NCBI RefSeq assembly: GCF_003419895.1
Contig: NZ_QPMM01000006.1
Coordinates: 516,340 to 580,339 of the forward strand
DNA: 64,000 bases
Source: Chitinophaga silvatica
Lineage (GTDB): Bacteria; Bacteroidota; Bacteroidia; Chitinophagales; Chitinophagaceae
Reading direction: 5' to 3'
Positions 1 to 9,280 of this stretch are shown here, piece after piece. The notes beneath the pieces were generated by a model. That model had not been told where the DNA came from. It saw nothing but the letters and a program-made list of their open reading frames with translations, and searched no databases. The position numbers and the translations under genes are program-made. The first letter of the stretch is position 1. Every line of letters begins with the position of its first letter.

Positions 1-330
1 ATCTTTTTGCACAATATGTGTGAATAATCGGACCTTTGCCTGGGGATTACCGGTTGATACGTGGATAACCTGAGTCTTGTCAGTGGAAAACTGACATTTT
101 GCTTGTGGATAACCTGTGCGTGACGCTTAATAAATTTAATAAGGAAAGGAATAAGGTTAATTAAAAAAATGCCTTTACCTTAGTTTTTACGGCTTGTAAA
201 AGTTTACAATTTCTTAAAGTAGCGCCACCCCTGATGAATGCGGGAAAATGCATATATCAATTGTAAAATCAACTGGAAAGGCCCATTGACAGTAACCTTT
301 TATTAACTTTTTATAACAGTCTAACCATAA
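1..330. promoter_or_regulatory. Non-coding region upstream of dnaB with DnaA-box-like sites
   Basis: No gene is visible here. Three sites resembling the DnaA box (TTATCCACA on the minus strand) lie in one orientation: TGTGAATAA at 19-27 (one mismatch), CGTGGATAA at 60-68 (one mismatch) and a perfect TGTGGATAA at 104-112. Their starts are 41 and 44 bases apart. An AT-rich stretch follows at about 125-200. This could be a replication origin or DnaA-controlled regulation of dnaB; the sequence alone does not decide. Confidence 0.4.
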
Positions 331-1896
331 ATGGATCTCAATCTTAAGAAGGACCGCAATCTGCGGAGAAAACCATCCATTGATGTGTCATCCCTGGTGT
401 ATGGCAAGATACCACCACAGGCGAAAGAACTTGAAGAAGCCGTTCTCGGAGCTGTTATGCTCGAGAAAGGCGCTTTCGATACCGTTATAGAAATATTAAA
501 AGCTGAATGCTTCTATGTGGAGGCTCACCAGATTATCTTTAACGCAATGACCAAACTGGCGGCCAAATCTTCGCCAGTAGATATTCTTACCGTTACTGAA
601 GAATTGAAAAGTATGGGATCTCTCGATCAGATCGGAGGCCCGTTTTCTGTTATGAAGCTTACAAATATGGTGGTTTCGTCCGCCAATATTGAAGCCCATG
701 CCCGTATCATTCTTCAGAAATTCATCCAAAGAGAGCTTATCAGAATCTCCGGCGAAATCCTCTCCGAATCGTATGAGGATACTGCCGATGTATTTGACCT
801 GCTCGACAGTGCTGAATCCAAACTTTTTGAAGTAACCAATAACCACCTTCGAAAAAATTATGATTCTATCGACCGCGTTTTGGTTAATACCATGAAGCGT
901 ATCGAAGATCTTAGAAATAAAGGCGATGATATTACCGGAGTGCCTTCTGGTTTCCCTTCTCTGGATAAGGTAACCTACGGATGGCAATCTACCGACTTAA
1001 TCATCATCGCTGCACGTCCGTCTGTGGGTAAAACCGCTTTCGCCCTGAACCTCGCCAGAAATGCTGCCCTGCACCCCAGATTTCCTAAAGGTGCTGCCGT
1101 ATTTTCCCTGGAGATGTCCTCCGGCCAGATCGTTCAACGTATTCTCTCCGCCGAATCTGAAATCAAACTGGAAAAGATTTCAAGAGGTAAGCTCGAAGAA
1201 TATGAAATGAAGAAGCTGATGACCCACGGTATCGAACGCCTGGCTAAAGCTCCCATCTTCATCGACGATACGCCCGCTCTCAATATCTTTGAACTGCGTG
1301 CCAAGTGTAGACGACTCGTGCATAACCACGGTGTAGGGGTAATCATCATCGACTACCTGCAACTTATGAGCGGTAGTGGCGATGGCAGAACAAACCGCGA
1401 ACAGGAAATCAGTAAAATTTCCCGGGATCTGAAAGGACTCGCAAAAGAATTACAGGTTCCCGTAATCGCCCTGTCTCAGCTAAGCCGTGATGTGGAAAAA
1501 CGTAAAGACGGCAATAAGATGCCTCAGCTGAGTGACTTACGTGAATCCGGTGCGATTGAGCAGGATGCCGACATGGTAATGTTCCTCTACCGCCCCGAAT
1601 ATTATGAAATCAATACCAATGAAATGGGCGAATCCAATAAAGGTGAAACCCACGTTCGTATAGCCAAACACCGTAATGGACAATTAGATACCATCAAGCT
1701 GAGAGCCGTACTGGAATATCAACGTTTCGAAGATGATGGTAGCCTGGAAAACCCAGGTGGTGGTGGTAATCCTTTCGCTGGTATGCGTCCGCAGCAAGGT
1801 GGTGGCGGTCATGAAGAGGCGAAGCTATACATCCAGAAGGGCTCCAAGATGAATGATCCGAATTTCGATGATGGGTATGAAGATGCTCCATTTTAG
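331..1896 (+). CDS. dnaB: Replicative DNA helicase DnaB
   Basis: Hexameric 5'-3' replicative helicase that unwinds DNA at the fork and works with primase DnaG. At 521 aa it is slightly longer than the family average of about 450-470. The N-terminal DnaB domain covers roughly residues 28-130. The RecA-like ATPase domain starts near 200, with Walker A ARPSVGKT at 228-235, a Walker B-type stretch VIIIDYLQLM, and the DLRESGAIEQDAD motif of the family. The C-terminal tail is Gly-rich and acidic. The first ATG of the frame was taken because the PPQ..ELEEAVLG start of the N-domain follows 28 residues later. A strong terminator lies just downstream. Confidence 0.97.
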   Translation: MDLNLKKDRNLRRKPSIDVSSLVYGKIPPQAKELEEAVLGAVMLEKGAFDTVIEILKAECFYVEAHQIIFNAMTKLAAKSSPVDILTVTEELKSMGSLDQIGGPFSVMKLTNMVVSSANIEAHARIILQKFIQRELIRISGEILSESYEDTADVFDLLDSAESKLFEVTNNHLRKNYDSIDRVLVNTMKRIEDLRNKGDDITGVPSGFPSLDKVTYGWQSTDLIIIAARPSVGKTAFALNLARNAALHPRFPKGAAVFSLEMSSGQIVQRILSAESEIKLEKISRGKLEEYEMKKLMTHGIERLAKAPIFIDDTPALNIFELRAKCRRLVHNHGVGVIIIDYLQLMSGSGDGRTNREQEISKISRDLKGLAKELQVPVIALSQLSRDVEKRKDGNKMPQLSDLRESGAIEQDADMVMFLYRPEYYEINTNEMGESNKGETHVRIAKHRNGQLDTIKLRAVLEYQRFEDDGSLENPGGGGNPFAGMRPQQGGGGHEEAKLYIQKGSKMNDPNFDDGYEDAPF

Positions 1897-1913
1897 TAAA
1901 TAAAGTTTTTGCT

Positions 1914-1950
1914 AAAAGCCGTCTCTACCCCCGTAGAGGCGGCTTTTTTT
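1914..1950 (+). terminator. Rho-independent terminator after dnaB
   Basis: A 15-bp stem (1914-1928 with 1933-1947, one G-U pair) with a four-base loop, ending in a run of seven T. Confidence 0.9.
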
Positions 1951-1984
1951 ATTAGCGTCAATTATATATCAACAGACTAGTTCA

Positions 1985-3328
1985 ATGAAACAATTATTAA
2001 TTAAGTATCAACATCATTACAAAGATAATTTCCGTTTAGCCTATCCCGTTGTAATATCCCAACTGGGCCATACTATGGTGGCATTATCAGATAGTATTAT
2101 TATCGGTCATACCGGTAAGGTGCCCTTAGCCGCTGTATCGCTGGGCAACTCCCTGTTCTCCATCTTTATGGTTACCGGTATCGGTATGTCTTATGGCTTA
2201 ACTCCTCTTATTGCTCAGGAAAATGGACGTGGCAATAAATTAGCTATTGGTCACTTACTAAGCCATAGCCTTATCATTAATATGATCGTGGGTATTTTGC
2301 TCTCCACTTTCATTATTATAGGTAGCGGACATCTGAATTTATTACATCAGGAAGGGGATGTAGCTCTGCAAGCCAAACCTTTTCTGCAATTTCTGGGGCT
2401 ATCGTTTATTCCACTCATGCTGTTTTTGTCTTTTAAACAGTTTGCAGAAGGATTGGGCTTTACCCGACAGGCAATGAATATCAGCATTGTTGGTAATGTT
2501 ATTAACATTATCCTGGGTATCACCCTGGTATACGGCTTCTTTGGACTTCCCCGACTAGGCGTTATTGGAGTGGGGATTGCTACGTTTACAGACCGTTTGC
2601 TGATGGGTATTACTATGGCCTTCTATGTACTGAAAGCACCGCGTTTTAAGCCTTATCTGCAAACTTTTGGGTTTGCAAATTTAAAGGCTGCAAACTTTAA
2701 AAAGATTTTAGGAATCGGTACTCCTGTGGCCTTCCAGTATATTTTTGAAGTTAGTGCATTTAGCGGTGCCGCTGTTATGGTAGGCTGGATGGGGGCCGCC
2801 GATCTGGCTGCTCACCAGATTGCTTTAAGCCTTGCTGCTATGACCTATATGATGGCCAGTGGTATTTCTGCTGCCGCAGGGATTAAAAGTGGTAACAATT
2901 TCGGAAAGAAAGACTTTAAGGAACTCCGGTTTTCAGCTATCGCCAGCTACCACATGGTATTGGTTTTAATGAGCTTTGCTGCCCTCTTTTTCATTGTTGG
3001 TAAAAACTGGCTACCTGGTCTTTATATTCAGGACCCTCAGGTAATCCATATTGCCAGCAAATTATTAATCATTGCTGCTTTCTTCCAGTTATTCGATGGA
3101 ACTCAGGTAGTTGGATTAGGCATTTTAAGAGGATTGGGTGATGTTAAAGTACCTACTGTTATAACCCTTTTCGCATACTGGGTATTTGGTATTCCTTTAG
3201 GTTATTTATTAGGAATTAAACTCGGATATGGAGTGGAAGGTGTTTGGTGGGCCTTACTATTAGGTCTTCTGATAGCATCTGTATTGTTATTCTTCCGATT
3301 CCATTTTAAAACTAAGAAACTATTGTAA
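1985..3328 (+). CDS. MATE family multidrug/cation antiporter
   Basis: Inner-membrane exporter of the MATE (MatE/NorM-DinF) family, which uses a sodium or proton gradient to expel drugs or metabolites. The 447-aa protein is hydrophobic throughout, with about 12 membrane segments in two halves. The first half has the family start (YPVVISQLGHTMVALSDSIIIGH) and the second repeats it near residue 240 (GTPVAFQYIFEVSAF). The start ATG follows the dnaB terminator by about 35 bases. rsmE begins 16 bases after the stop, so the two are probably co-transcribed. The substrate cannot be told from sequence. Confidence 0.93.
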   Translation: MKQLLIKYQHHYKDNFRLAYPVVISQLGHTMVALSDSIIIGHTGKVPLAAVSLGNSLFSIFMVTGIGMSYGLTPLIAQENGRGNKLAIGHLLSHSLIINMIVGILLSTFIIIGSGHLNLLHQEGDVALQAKPFLQFLGLSFIPLMLFLSFKQFAEGLGFTRQAMNISIVGNVINIILGITLVYGFFGLPRLGVIGVGIATFTDRLLMGITMAFYVLKAPRFKPYLQTFGFANLKAANFKKILGIGTPVAFQYIFEVSAFSGAAVMVGWMGAADLAAHQIALSLAAMTYMMASGISAAAGIKSGNNFGKKDFKELRFSAIASYHMVLVLMSFAALFFIVGKNWLPGLYIQDPQVIHIASKLLIIAAFFQLFDGTQVVGLGILRGLGDVKVPTVITLFAYWVFGIPLGYLLGIKLGYGVEGVWWALLLGLLIASVLLFFRFHFKTKKLL

Positions 3329-3344
3329 TTCGTACTTTCGCCTT

Positions 3345-4058
3345 ATGGAATTATCGGTTTTTTATGCTCCGGATATTTTGCCGGATTCACAAACATACAC
3401 CATGAATGAAGATACTTCTAAGTATTGTATTCAGGTATTACGTCATGAAACCGGCGATCAGGTTGGATTGGCTGATGGTAAGGGTCATAAGTTTACTGCT
3501 ACGATTACAGATGATAACAGAAAACGCTGTATGGTTTCCATTACTGCAATGGAAACCATACCAGCTGTTTCTCCTTCCCGTAGTATCGCTATCGCATTTA
3601 CAAAGAATGCCGGCAGAATTGAATGGTTTCTCGAAAAAGCAACCGAAATAGGGATAGAAACCATTATCCCTTTAGTAAGTCATCGTTCTGAAAAGGATAA
3701 GATAAAACCCGAAAGACTGAATAGTATTCTTGTATCTGCTATGCTTCAGTCGCAGCAGTTTTATCTGCCTGTGCTCGAGGCACCGCAATCGTTTGAGCAT
3801 ATCATCAAAACAAATAAAACTGCTCAACGATTCATTGCCCACTGTCTTCCGGAACAAAAGCAATCACTGGTTGAAGCAATAAAACCTGGGGAGGATGCTA
3901 TTATTCTCATTGGTCCTGAAGGTGATTTCACAGCAGCTGAAATTCAGATGGCTTTACAGGCTGGATATATTCCTGTTACCCTGGGTAATACCCGTCTTCG
4001 TACCGAAACTGCAGGTATGGTAGCCGTTACTTTAATGGCTTCAACTTTAAATAAATAA
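3345..4058 (+). CDS. rsmE: 16S rRNA (uracil1498-N3)-methyltransferase RsmE
   Basis: SPOUT-class enzyme that methylates N3 of U1498 in 16S rRNA using S-adenosylmethionine. The 237 aa match the family length. An N-terminal PUA-like RNA-binding part is followed by the trefoil-knot SAM domain, marked by FTKNAGRIEWFLEKATEIG near residue 84, IGPEGDFT near 190 and the C-terminal LGNTRLRTETAG signature. A degenerate -7 box (TACTTTCG) ends four bases before the ATG, so a short or leaderless transcript from its own promoter is possible in addition to read-through from the MATE gene 16 bases upstream. Confidence 0.95.
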   Translation: MELSVFYAPDILPDSQTYTMNEDTSKYCIQVLRHETGDQVGLADGKGHKFTATITDDNRKRCMVSITAMETIPAVSPSRSIAIAFTKNAGRIEWFLEKATEIGIETIIPLVSHRSEKDKIKPERLNSILVSAMLQSQQFYLPVLEAPQSFEHIIKTNKTAQRFIAHCLPEQKQSLVEAIKPGEDAIILIGPEGDFTAAEIQMALQAGYIPVTLGNTRLRTETAGMVAVTLMASTLNK

Positions 4059-4069
4059 GGAAACATCAA

Positions 4070-4106
4070 GCGGCAGTTTCTGCAAAATAGAAACTGCCGC
4101 GTTTGT
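4070..4106 (+). terminator. Terminator hairpin after rsmE
   Basis: Perfect 12-bp stem 4070-4081 with 4089-4100 and a seven-base loop, followed by GTTTGTT. The T-run is imperfect, so termination may be moderate. Confidence 0.75.
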
Positions 4107-4145
4107 TCGGGATAAACTATACAGTATTGTCTTTAAAAATCTAAT

Positions 4146-4182
4146 TAAAAAAAATCCCGACTACACAAGGCAGCCGGGATTT
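4146..4182 (-). terminator. Terminator of the permease gene
   Basis: On the minus strand, an 8-bp stem (4175-4182 with 4152-4159) is followed by a run of T (4154 down to 4147). It ends the leftward permease gene. Confidence 0.8.
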
Positions 4183-4201
4183 GTTATGAAGATACTGACC
4201 C

Positions 4202-6598
4202 TTATTCACTTCTGAGGCATTTGACAGGATTTGCCGTTGCAGCTTTAATTGCCTGAATGCTAACAGTGGCAATAGCAATTAGTAATACCAGAATTGCTGC
4301 TCCTGCAAAAATCGACCAATCCAATCTGATTCTGTAAGGATAACTATCCAGCCATTTGTTACTGGCCAGCCATGCAAGTGGAAATGCAATGACTAAAGCA
4401 ATAATCACCAATTTCACGAATTCCAACGCCAATCCTGTTGCGATATTTTGAACGGATGCTCCTAATACTTTGCGTATCCCTATTGCTTTGTAACTCTTTT
4501 CTGCCGAAAGAACAGACAATCCGAATAACCCTATACAGGATATAGAAATGGTAAGGATGGCTCCAAATAATATTATTTGTTTCCATCGGGCCTCCGATTC
4601 GTAATTTTTCAGATTCTCTTCGTTTTTGAAAACGTAGCTATAAGGGGTAAAAGGGAAAAATTGTTTGAATTTGGCTTCTATAAATTTAAGGCTTCGGGTA
4701 GCTGTATTAGGTCGTATTTTGATATAGAAAGTTCCATAAGGATTATTATTGGCCATTGTAAAAAGTTGTGGCCTTATTTTTTCATTGAGCGAGGTGAAAT
4801 GGTGATCTTTAACGACACCAACCACCTCATAGGTTTTATTATTTCTATAGTTAAAAATTACAGACTTCCCAATTGGGTTTGTCCATCCTGCCTGTTTTAC
4901 AAAGCTTTCATTAACCAATATGGAATGGGTGGAGTCGCCAGGATATTTTTCAGAAAAATTCCTCCCCATTACTATTGGGATTTTCAAGGTTTGAATATAA
5001 GATTCATCTATAGTTTCCCATGCAAAATTAATAGATGAATCACTATCCAGCTTCGCTGAGGTGCCCCAGAAGCCCCCGTTTTTGGGTGCTACCTGCTCAA
5101 TATCCGGATAGTTAAGCAACTCATGTTTAAATATTGCAGCTTTTTCATGAGTCATGTTATCTTTTTTGACTACCACAATATTGTTATCGTCATACCCTAG
5201 TTTCGCTTTTGTCAGAAAGCTGAATTGGGAATAAATGGTAAATGTTCCAATGATTAAAAAAGATGCAAGGGTAAACTGCAAAATTACAAGCCCCCTTTGC
5301 ATATAATTTTTGCCTTTTAGTGTAAACCTGCTATACAGTGTATCAATTGGCTGATAGCCCGATAGTATCAATGCAGGATAGAATCCGGCAAGCAAGCCGG
5401 TAAACAGGAATAGCAGGATATAACCAGCTATTAATTTAAAATCGAACAGGTAACTCATAGCCAACTTTTTATTAGCCAGCTCATTGAATAAAGGAAGGAT
5501 TAGTTGCGCCAGAAGAATTGCCAGAATAAAGGCAATTGCACATAAAATAAATGATTCTCCAAGAAATTGTACAATAAGTTGTCGCCTATCGCTGCCTATC
5601 ACTTTGCGAATCCCTATTTCTTTAGATCGTTTAACAGAACGGGCAACTGTCAGGTTTATGAAATTGATGTTGGCGATCAGGAGAACAAATAATGCAATTC
5701 CTGAAAGAATATAGGCATAAATTGGATTCCCTGCATTTTGCAATCCATTTTTTGCCGGTAAATCTTTACTCAGATGGATATCAAGAAATGGTTGAAGAAA
5801 ATAGGTGGTTAGCGGACTGTCCTTTCTCCCAAATCTGGCGTCCAGTGCTCTGGAAGTTTCTCCTGCATCTTTTTCAAAAAATTTCTGCATTTGCAGTGAA
5901 ACATAATCGGGATTGGCATGATCATCCAACACTACGAAAGTATTAAGATAGAAGGAAAACCAGTTTTCGTTGTTCTTATTTTCTTCCTCGCTTACCTTGA
6001 TAGGGATAAGCATTTTATACTGAATAGTTGAGTTTTGCGGACAATTCTCAGTTACCGCTGTAACCTGATATGGAACAAATGCATCATCTTCCCTGATTGT
6101 CAGAATTTTCCCAACTGCTGTTGCGGTACCAAATTGTTTAATTGCTTCATCTTTGGTAAGTACTATCGAATTCGGATTGCTTAAGCATGTTTTGGCATCA
6201 CCTTCGATCAGCGGAAATGTAAATACAAATAAAAAACTGGAATCTACATACAGGAATTGTCGGTTTTCGACATCTGATCCCTTTTTAAAGTCAGCACTAC
6301 TTTCATGAACGCGTACAAATCCTTTGATTCCGCTTACATTCTGTGCAAAACGTGGCCCTTGAAACAAGCCGGTACTACTCATTTGATGTTCTTCTCCTTT
6401 AAAAGCAGATTTAAGAACAACCCTGTAAATATTGGATTTATTATTTTGAAAACGATCGAAGCTGGCATCATCCTTTATGTAAAGTATAATCAGCATAGCG
6501 CAGGTAAGCCCAATAGTAAGACCTGCAATATTTATAAAAGAATAAATCTTATTACGCGTGAGATTGCGAAATGCAATTTTTAAATAATTTTTAAACAT
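4202..6598 (-). CDS. ABC transporter permease, MacB/FtsX type
   Basis: Large inner-membrane permease of 798 aa with two MacB_PCD periplasmic domains and two FtsX domains, the layout common in Bacteroidota. The N-terminus has the family signature (NYLKIAFRNLTRNK, then a membrane helix with NIAGLTIGL). The first FtsX block is near residues 290-430 (ARSVKRSKEIGIRKVIG) and the last near 680-790 (EKSYKAIGIRKVLGAS). Relatives are mechanotransmission or export subunits that need a separate ATPase. No ATPase gene is adjacent, so it must pair with one encoded elsewhere. It is a single-gene transcript with its own terminator. Confidence 0.92.
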   Translation of the reverse strand: MFKNYLKIAFRNLTRNKIYSFINIAGLTIGLTCAMLIILYIKDDASFDRFQNNKSNIYRVVLKSAFKGEEHQMSSTGLFQGPRFAQNVSGIKGFVRVHESSADFKKGSDVENRQFLYVDSSFLFVFTFPLIEGDAKTCLSNPNSIVLTKDEAIKQFGTATAVGKILTIREDDAFVPYQVTAVTENCPQNSTIQYKMLIPIKVSEEENKNNENWFSFYLNTFVVLDDHANPDYVSLQMQKFFEKDAGETSRALDARFGRKDSPLTTYFLQPFLDIHLSKDLPAKNGLQNAGNPIYAYILSGIALFVLLIANINFINLTVARSVKRSKEIGIRKVIGSDRRQLIVQFLGESFILCAIAFILAILLAQLILPLFNELANKKLAMSYLFDFKLIAGYILLFLFTGLLAGFYPALILSGYQPIDTLYSRFTLKGKNYMQRGLVILQFTLASFLIIGTFTIYSQFSFLTKAKLGYDDNNIVVVKKDNMTHEKAAIFKHELLNYPDIEQVAPKNGGFWGTSAKLDSDSSINFAWETIDESYIQTLKIPIVMGRNFSEKYPGDSTHSILVNESFVKQAGWTNPIGKSVIFNYRNNKTYEVVGVVKDHHFTSLNEKIRPQLFTMANNNPYGTFYIKIRPNTATRSLKFIEAKFKQFFPFTPYSYVFKNEENLKNYESEARWKQIILFGAILTISISCIGLFGLSVLSAEKSYKAIGIRKVLGASVQNIATGLALEFVKLVIIALVIAFPLAWLASNKWLDSYPYRIRLDWSIFAGAAILVLLIAIATVSIQAIKAATANPVKCLRSE

Positions 6599-6748
6599 AT
6601 TTGGCTGAATATAGGATGATGGGCCGAAGACTCCAATGCGTATGCCAAATTGTAACTTGTTTATTATTAATTAATTAGGTTGTTAGTGTAAAAAATAGTT
6701 GTCCGAATAAGAACAGTTGATGTACGACAATGGGCATAATAAAAATAG

Positions 6749-6797
6749 AGAGAGTGTCTCTTCGCTTTAAAAGCTTGGGAGACACTCTCTTTATTTT
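6749..6797 (-). terminator. Bidirectional terminator-like hairpin downstream of the TerC gene
   Basis: Perfect 12-bp stem 6749-6760 with 6779-6790; the loop contains a smaller AAGC/GCTT pair. AT-rich tails flank both sides. It lies just past the stop of the leftward TerC gene. Confidence 0.8.
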
Positions 6798-6811
6798 TAT
6801 TAATCTTTTAT

Positions 6812-7582
6812 TTAAGCTCTTTTGCTTTCTTCTTCTTTAGGTGCAATCTGAGATTTATGCGATTTGGATGCCCGCATATTTAGTAGTTCTACTCCGAATG
6901 AGAATGCCATTGCGAAGTAAACATAGTTTTTCAGGTGCATTTCATGTGCCTGTTCGGCATTCCAGCCTTCGATAATCAGAATAGCTCCAACCATTACCAG
7001 AAAAGATAAAGCCAGCATTTTAAGTGTAGGATGTTTGTGAATAAAATCACTGATTCTGGGTGCAAATAAGAACATGATGATCATGGCAATTATTACAGCG
7101 ATGATCATGATTGGAATCTGACGCGCCAATCCAACCGCCGTAATAATACTATCGAATGAGAATACGGTATCGATAATAATAATCTGGCCTACAATATTCA
7201 GAAAAGAGGCGGCTGCTTTTTTGCTACCCTGTTCCTGAGCATTTTCCTCTCCTTCCAGCTTGTGATGTATTTCCAAGGTAGTTTTGATGAGAAGAAATAA
7301 TCCTCCGCCCAGCATGATCAGATCACGCAGACTGAAACCATGGCCACCAATAGTGAAGAGGGGATGTACGGCCTTTACAATGTAGCCAATGCATAACAAC
7401 AGAACGATGCGGATGGCCATACCTGCAAACATCCATACACGGCGGGCAGCCGGACGTTTGTCGGCGGGTAGGCGGTTAAGTACAATAGATACAAAGATGA
7501 CATTGTCGATACCCAGGATTATTTCCATGAGTACGAGGGTAAGCAGACTAATTAGAGATTCTGCTGTTAGAAACTGTTCCAT
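6812..7582 (-). CDS. TerC family integral membrane protein
   Basis: Membrane protein of the TerC/Alx family, linked in other bacteria to manganese efflux and tellurite resistance. The signature acidic motifs are present: EIILGIDNVIF near the start and DTVFSFDSIITAVG near residue 140, both thought to line the ion path. There are about seven hydrophobic segments. The open frame extends 15 codons further upstream into pyrD. The ATG at 7582 is preferred because it gives the usual family start (MEQFLT..SLISLLTL) and leaves 25 bases after the pyrD stop. Probably co-transcribed with pyrD. Confidence 0.9.
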   Translation of the reverse strand: MEQFLTAESLISLLTLVLMEIILGIDNVIFVSIVLNRLPADKRPAARRVWMFAGMAIRIVLLLCIGYIVKAVHPLFTIGGHGFSLRDLIMLGGGLFLLIKTTLEIHHKLEGEENAQEQGSKKAAASFLNIVGQIIIIDTVFSFDSIITAVGLARQIPIMIIAVIIAMIIMFLFAPRISDFIHKHPTLKMLALSFLVMVGAILIIEGWNAEQAHEMHLKNYVYFAMAFSFGVELLNMRASKSHKSQIAPKEEESKRA

Positions 7583-7607
7583 ATAGGTTGATAGATATAC
7601 GCTGGGA

Positions 7608-8633
7608 TCAAGGGCGCAAGCCGGCACAAATTTGCTTCACTATAGTTGGCCCTTCATAGATAAATCCGGTATATACTTGTACCAATGATGCTCCGGCATC
7701 TAATTTTTCCTGTGCATCTTCTGCCGTAAAAATACCTCCTACAGCGATGATTGGAATAGTGCCCTGGCTATGGGTATGTATATATCTGATTACTTCGGTT
7801 GATTTACGTTTTACCGGTAAGCCACTTAGTCCGCCAGCTCCGATTTCGTTTACTTCGGTAGCTGAAGTTTTCAGGCCTGCACGGCTGATAGTAGTATTAG
7901 TGGCAACGATACCTGCTAATTGGGTATCCTTGATAATTTCGATAATATCATCTAATTGCTCGTTGGTTAAATCCGGAGCTATTTTCAACAAAATAGGCTT
8001 AGGCTTAATTTTCTGAGCATTTAAAACCTGTAAATGATGGAGTAATTGTTTGAGAGGTTCTTTTTCCTGCAAGGCTCTCAGATTTGGAGTATTAGGAGAA
8101 CTTACATTTACTACGAAGTAATCTACAGTATCGTAAAGAGCATGAAAACATTTCTCATAATCTTTAACGGCATCTTCGTTAGGAGTTATTTTGTTCTTAC
8201 CAATATTGCCTCCAACGATGATTTTTGATTTTTTCTTTTGTAATCTTTTAGCAGCCGCAGCAGCACCTTCGTTATTAAAGCCCATGCGGTTGATGAGTGC
8301 TTTATCTTCAGGCAACCTGAACAGGCGGGGTTGTTCGTTTCCTGGCTGAGGAAGTGGAGTTACTGTTCCAATTTCCACAAATCCGAATCCCAGGCAGGAG
8401 AGTTCGTCAATATATTTGGCGTCTTTATCAAATCCGGCGGCCAGGCCAACCGGATTGGAAAAGTGGAGACCAAAAACTGTTCTTTCTAATCCCTTTGTTT
8501 TTACACCACAAAAAGCGGTAATAATACTTTTGCCCAGGGGGAGAGAATAAATTGTCTTTAACCCACGCATTACGCTGTGGTGAATGTTTTCCGGCGGATA
8601 GCGGAATAAAAAATTCTTGATTAGGTTGTACAT
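7608..8633 (-). CDS. pyrD: Dihydroorotate dehydrogenase (quinone), class 2
   Basis: Fourth step of pyrimidine synthesis: oxidises dihydroorotate to orotate and passes electrons to membrane quinone. The 341 aa fit class 2, including the N-terminal helical membrane-contact segment ([15 protein letters not shown]) absent from class 1. FMN-barrel motifs are visible: [24 protein letters not shown], and [12 protein letters not shown], where Ser179 matches the catalytic serine of class 2 enzymes. The end carries [10 protein letters not shown] and [11 protein letters not shown]. The start codon lies eight bases after a perfect minus-strand -7 box (TATCTTTG), so the 5' leader should be very short. Confidence 0.97.
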   Translation of the reverse strand: MYNLIKNFLFRYPPENIHHSVMRGLKTIYSLPLGKSIITAFCGVKTKGLERTVFGLHFSNPVGLAAGFDKDAKYIDELSCLGFGFVEIGTVTPLPQPGNEQPRLFRLPEDKALINRMGFNNEGAAAAAKRLQKKKSKIIVGGNIGKNKITPNEDAVKDYEKCFHALYDTVDYFVVNVSSPNTPNLRALQEKEPLKQLLHHLQVLNAQKIKPKPILLKIAPDLTNEQLDDIIEIIKDTQLAGIVATNTTISRAGLKTSATEVNEIGAGGLSGLPVKRKSTEVIRYIHTHSQGTIPIIAVGGIFTAEDAQEKLDAGASLVQVYTGFIYEGPTIVKQICAGLRP

Positions 8634-8640
8634 CGCAGAC

Positions 8641-8688
8641 GCAAAGATAGTATTTTCGAGTTTCAGGAGTTGAAAATACTATCTTTGC
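8641..8688. promoter_or_regulatory. Perfect inverted repeat holding two divergent -7 boxes
   Basis: 17-bp arms 8641-8657 and 8672-8688 are exact reverse complements around a 14-base centre. Each arm contains TATCTTTG, a perfect Bacteroidota -7 element: one pointing left to pyrD (8649 to 8642, eight bases before its ATG), the other right to the sigma gene (8680-8687, nine bases before ATG 8697). No clear TTG -33 element is seen at normal distance on either side. Confidence 0.65.
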
Positions 8689-8696
8689 TTTTCATC

Positions 8697-9215
8697 ATGC
8701 TCGAGCTCCAGACATTTGAAGCGTTATTTAAGGAGAATCATGCACAGTGCCTGGCCTTTGCCAATCATTATACCGGCGATCCTTACATATCAGAGGAAAT
8801 AGTACAACAAGTATTTCTTCGTATTTGGGAAAAACGGGATTCCATTACCATTACAGGGCCGGTAAAAGCATACCTTTTCTCCGCTATACGTAATGCTGCC
8901 ATTAGCCAATGGCGGAAAGATACCGTGCGCACTGAAAAAGAGCAGGGATATCAGCAAATTAAACCTATGGCTGTAAATGCAGATGACGAAACCAAGGAAC
9001 TGGAACGCTTATACCGCCAGGCCCTCGAAAGGTTGCCCGAACGCTGCAGAGAAGTCTTTGTACTTAGCCGCCAACAACATCTGAAATATGCTGAAATTGC
9101 TGCTACCATGAATATCTCTGTTAAAACAGTAGAAAATCAAATGGGTAAAGCATTGAAAATCTTGCATGAAGAGTTAAAAGAGTACCTGCCGTTATTTACT
9201 GGTTTTTTCTTTTAA
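8697..9215 (+). CDS. ECF RNA polymerase sigma-70 factor
   Basis: Extracytoplasmic-function sigma factor that redirects RNA polymerase, probably to the receptor operon that follows. Region 2 is seen in the first 70 residues (FEALFKENH..CLAFANHYTGD..ISEEIVQQVFLRIWEKR) and region 4 at the end (LPERCREVFVLSRQQHLKYAEIAATMNISVKTVENQMGKAL). The open frame starts earlier at 8670, but the second ATG (8697) gives the usual family start and sits just after a perfect -7 box (8680-8687). The FecR anti-sigma gene follows 65 bases on, the standard order in Bacteroidota. Confidence 0.93.
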   Translation: MLELQTFEALFKENHAQCLAFANHYTGDPYISEEIVQQVFLRIWEKRDSITITGPVKAYLFSAIRNAAISQWRKDTVRTEKEQGYQQIKPMAVNADDETKELERLYRQALERLPERCREVFVLSRQQHLKYAEIAATMNISVKTVENQMGKALKILHEELKEYLPLFTGFFF

Positions 9216-9280
9216 TTAATGAATAGGGGTATCTGTATAGCAGGTGCGTCTATTTAATACAACTGTTAAACTACAACTAA

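Noticed and set aside
496..987. 163-codon minus-strand frame inside dnaB
   Set aside because: Antisense shadow of a conserved gene; no domain or start signal of its own.
4577..5038. 153-codon plus-strand frame inside the permease gene
   Set aside because: It lies antisense to a strongly supported permease and its translation has no recognisable domain.
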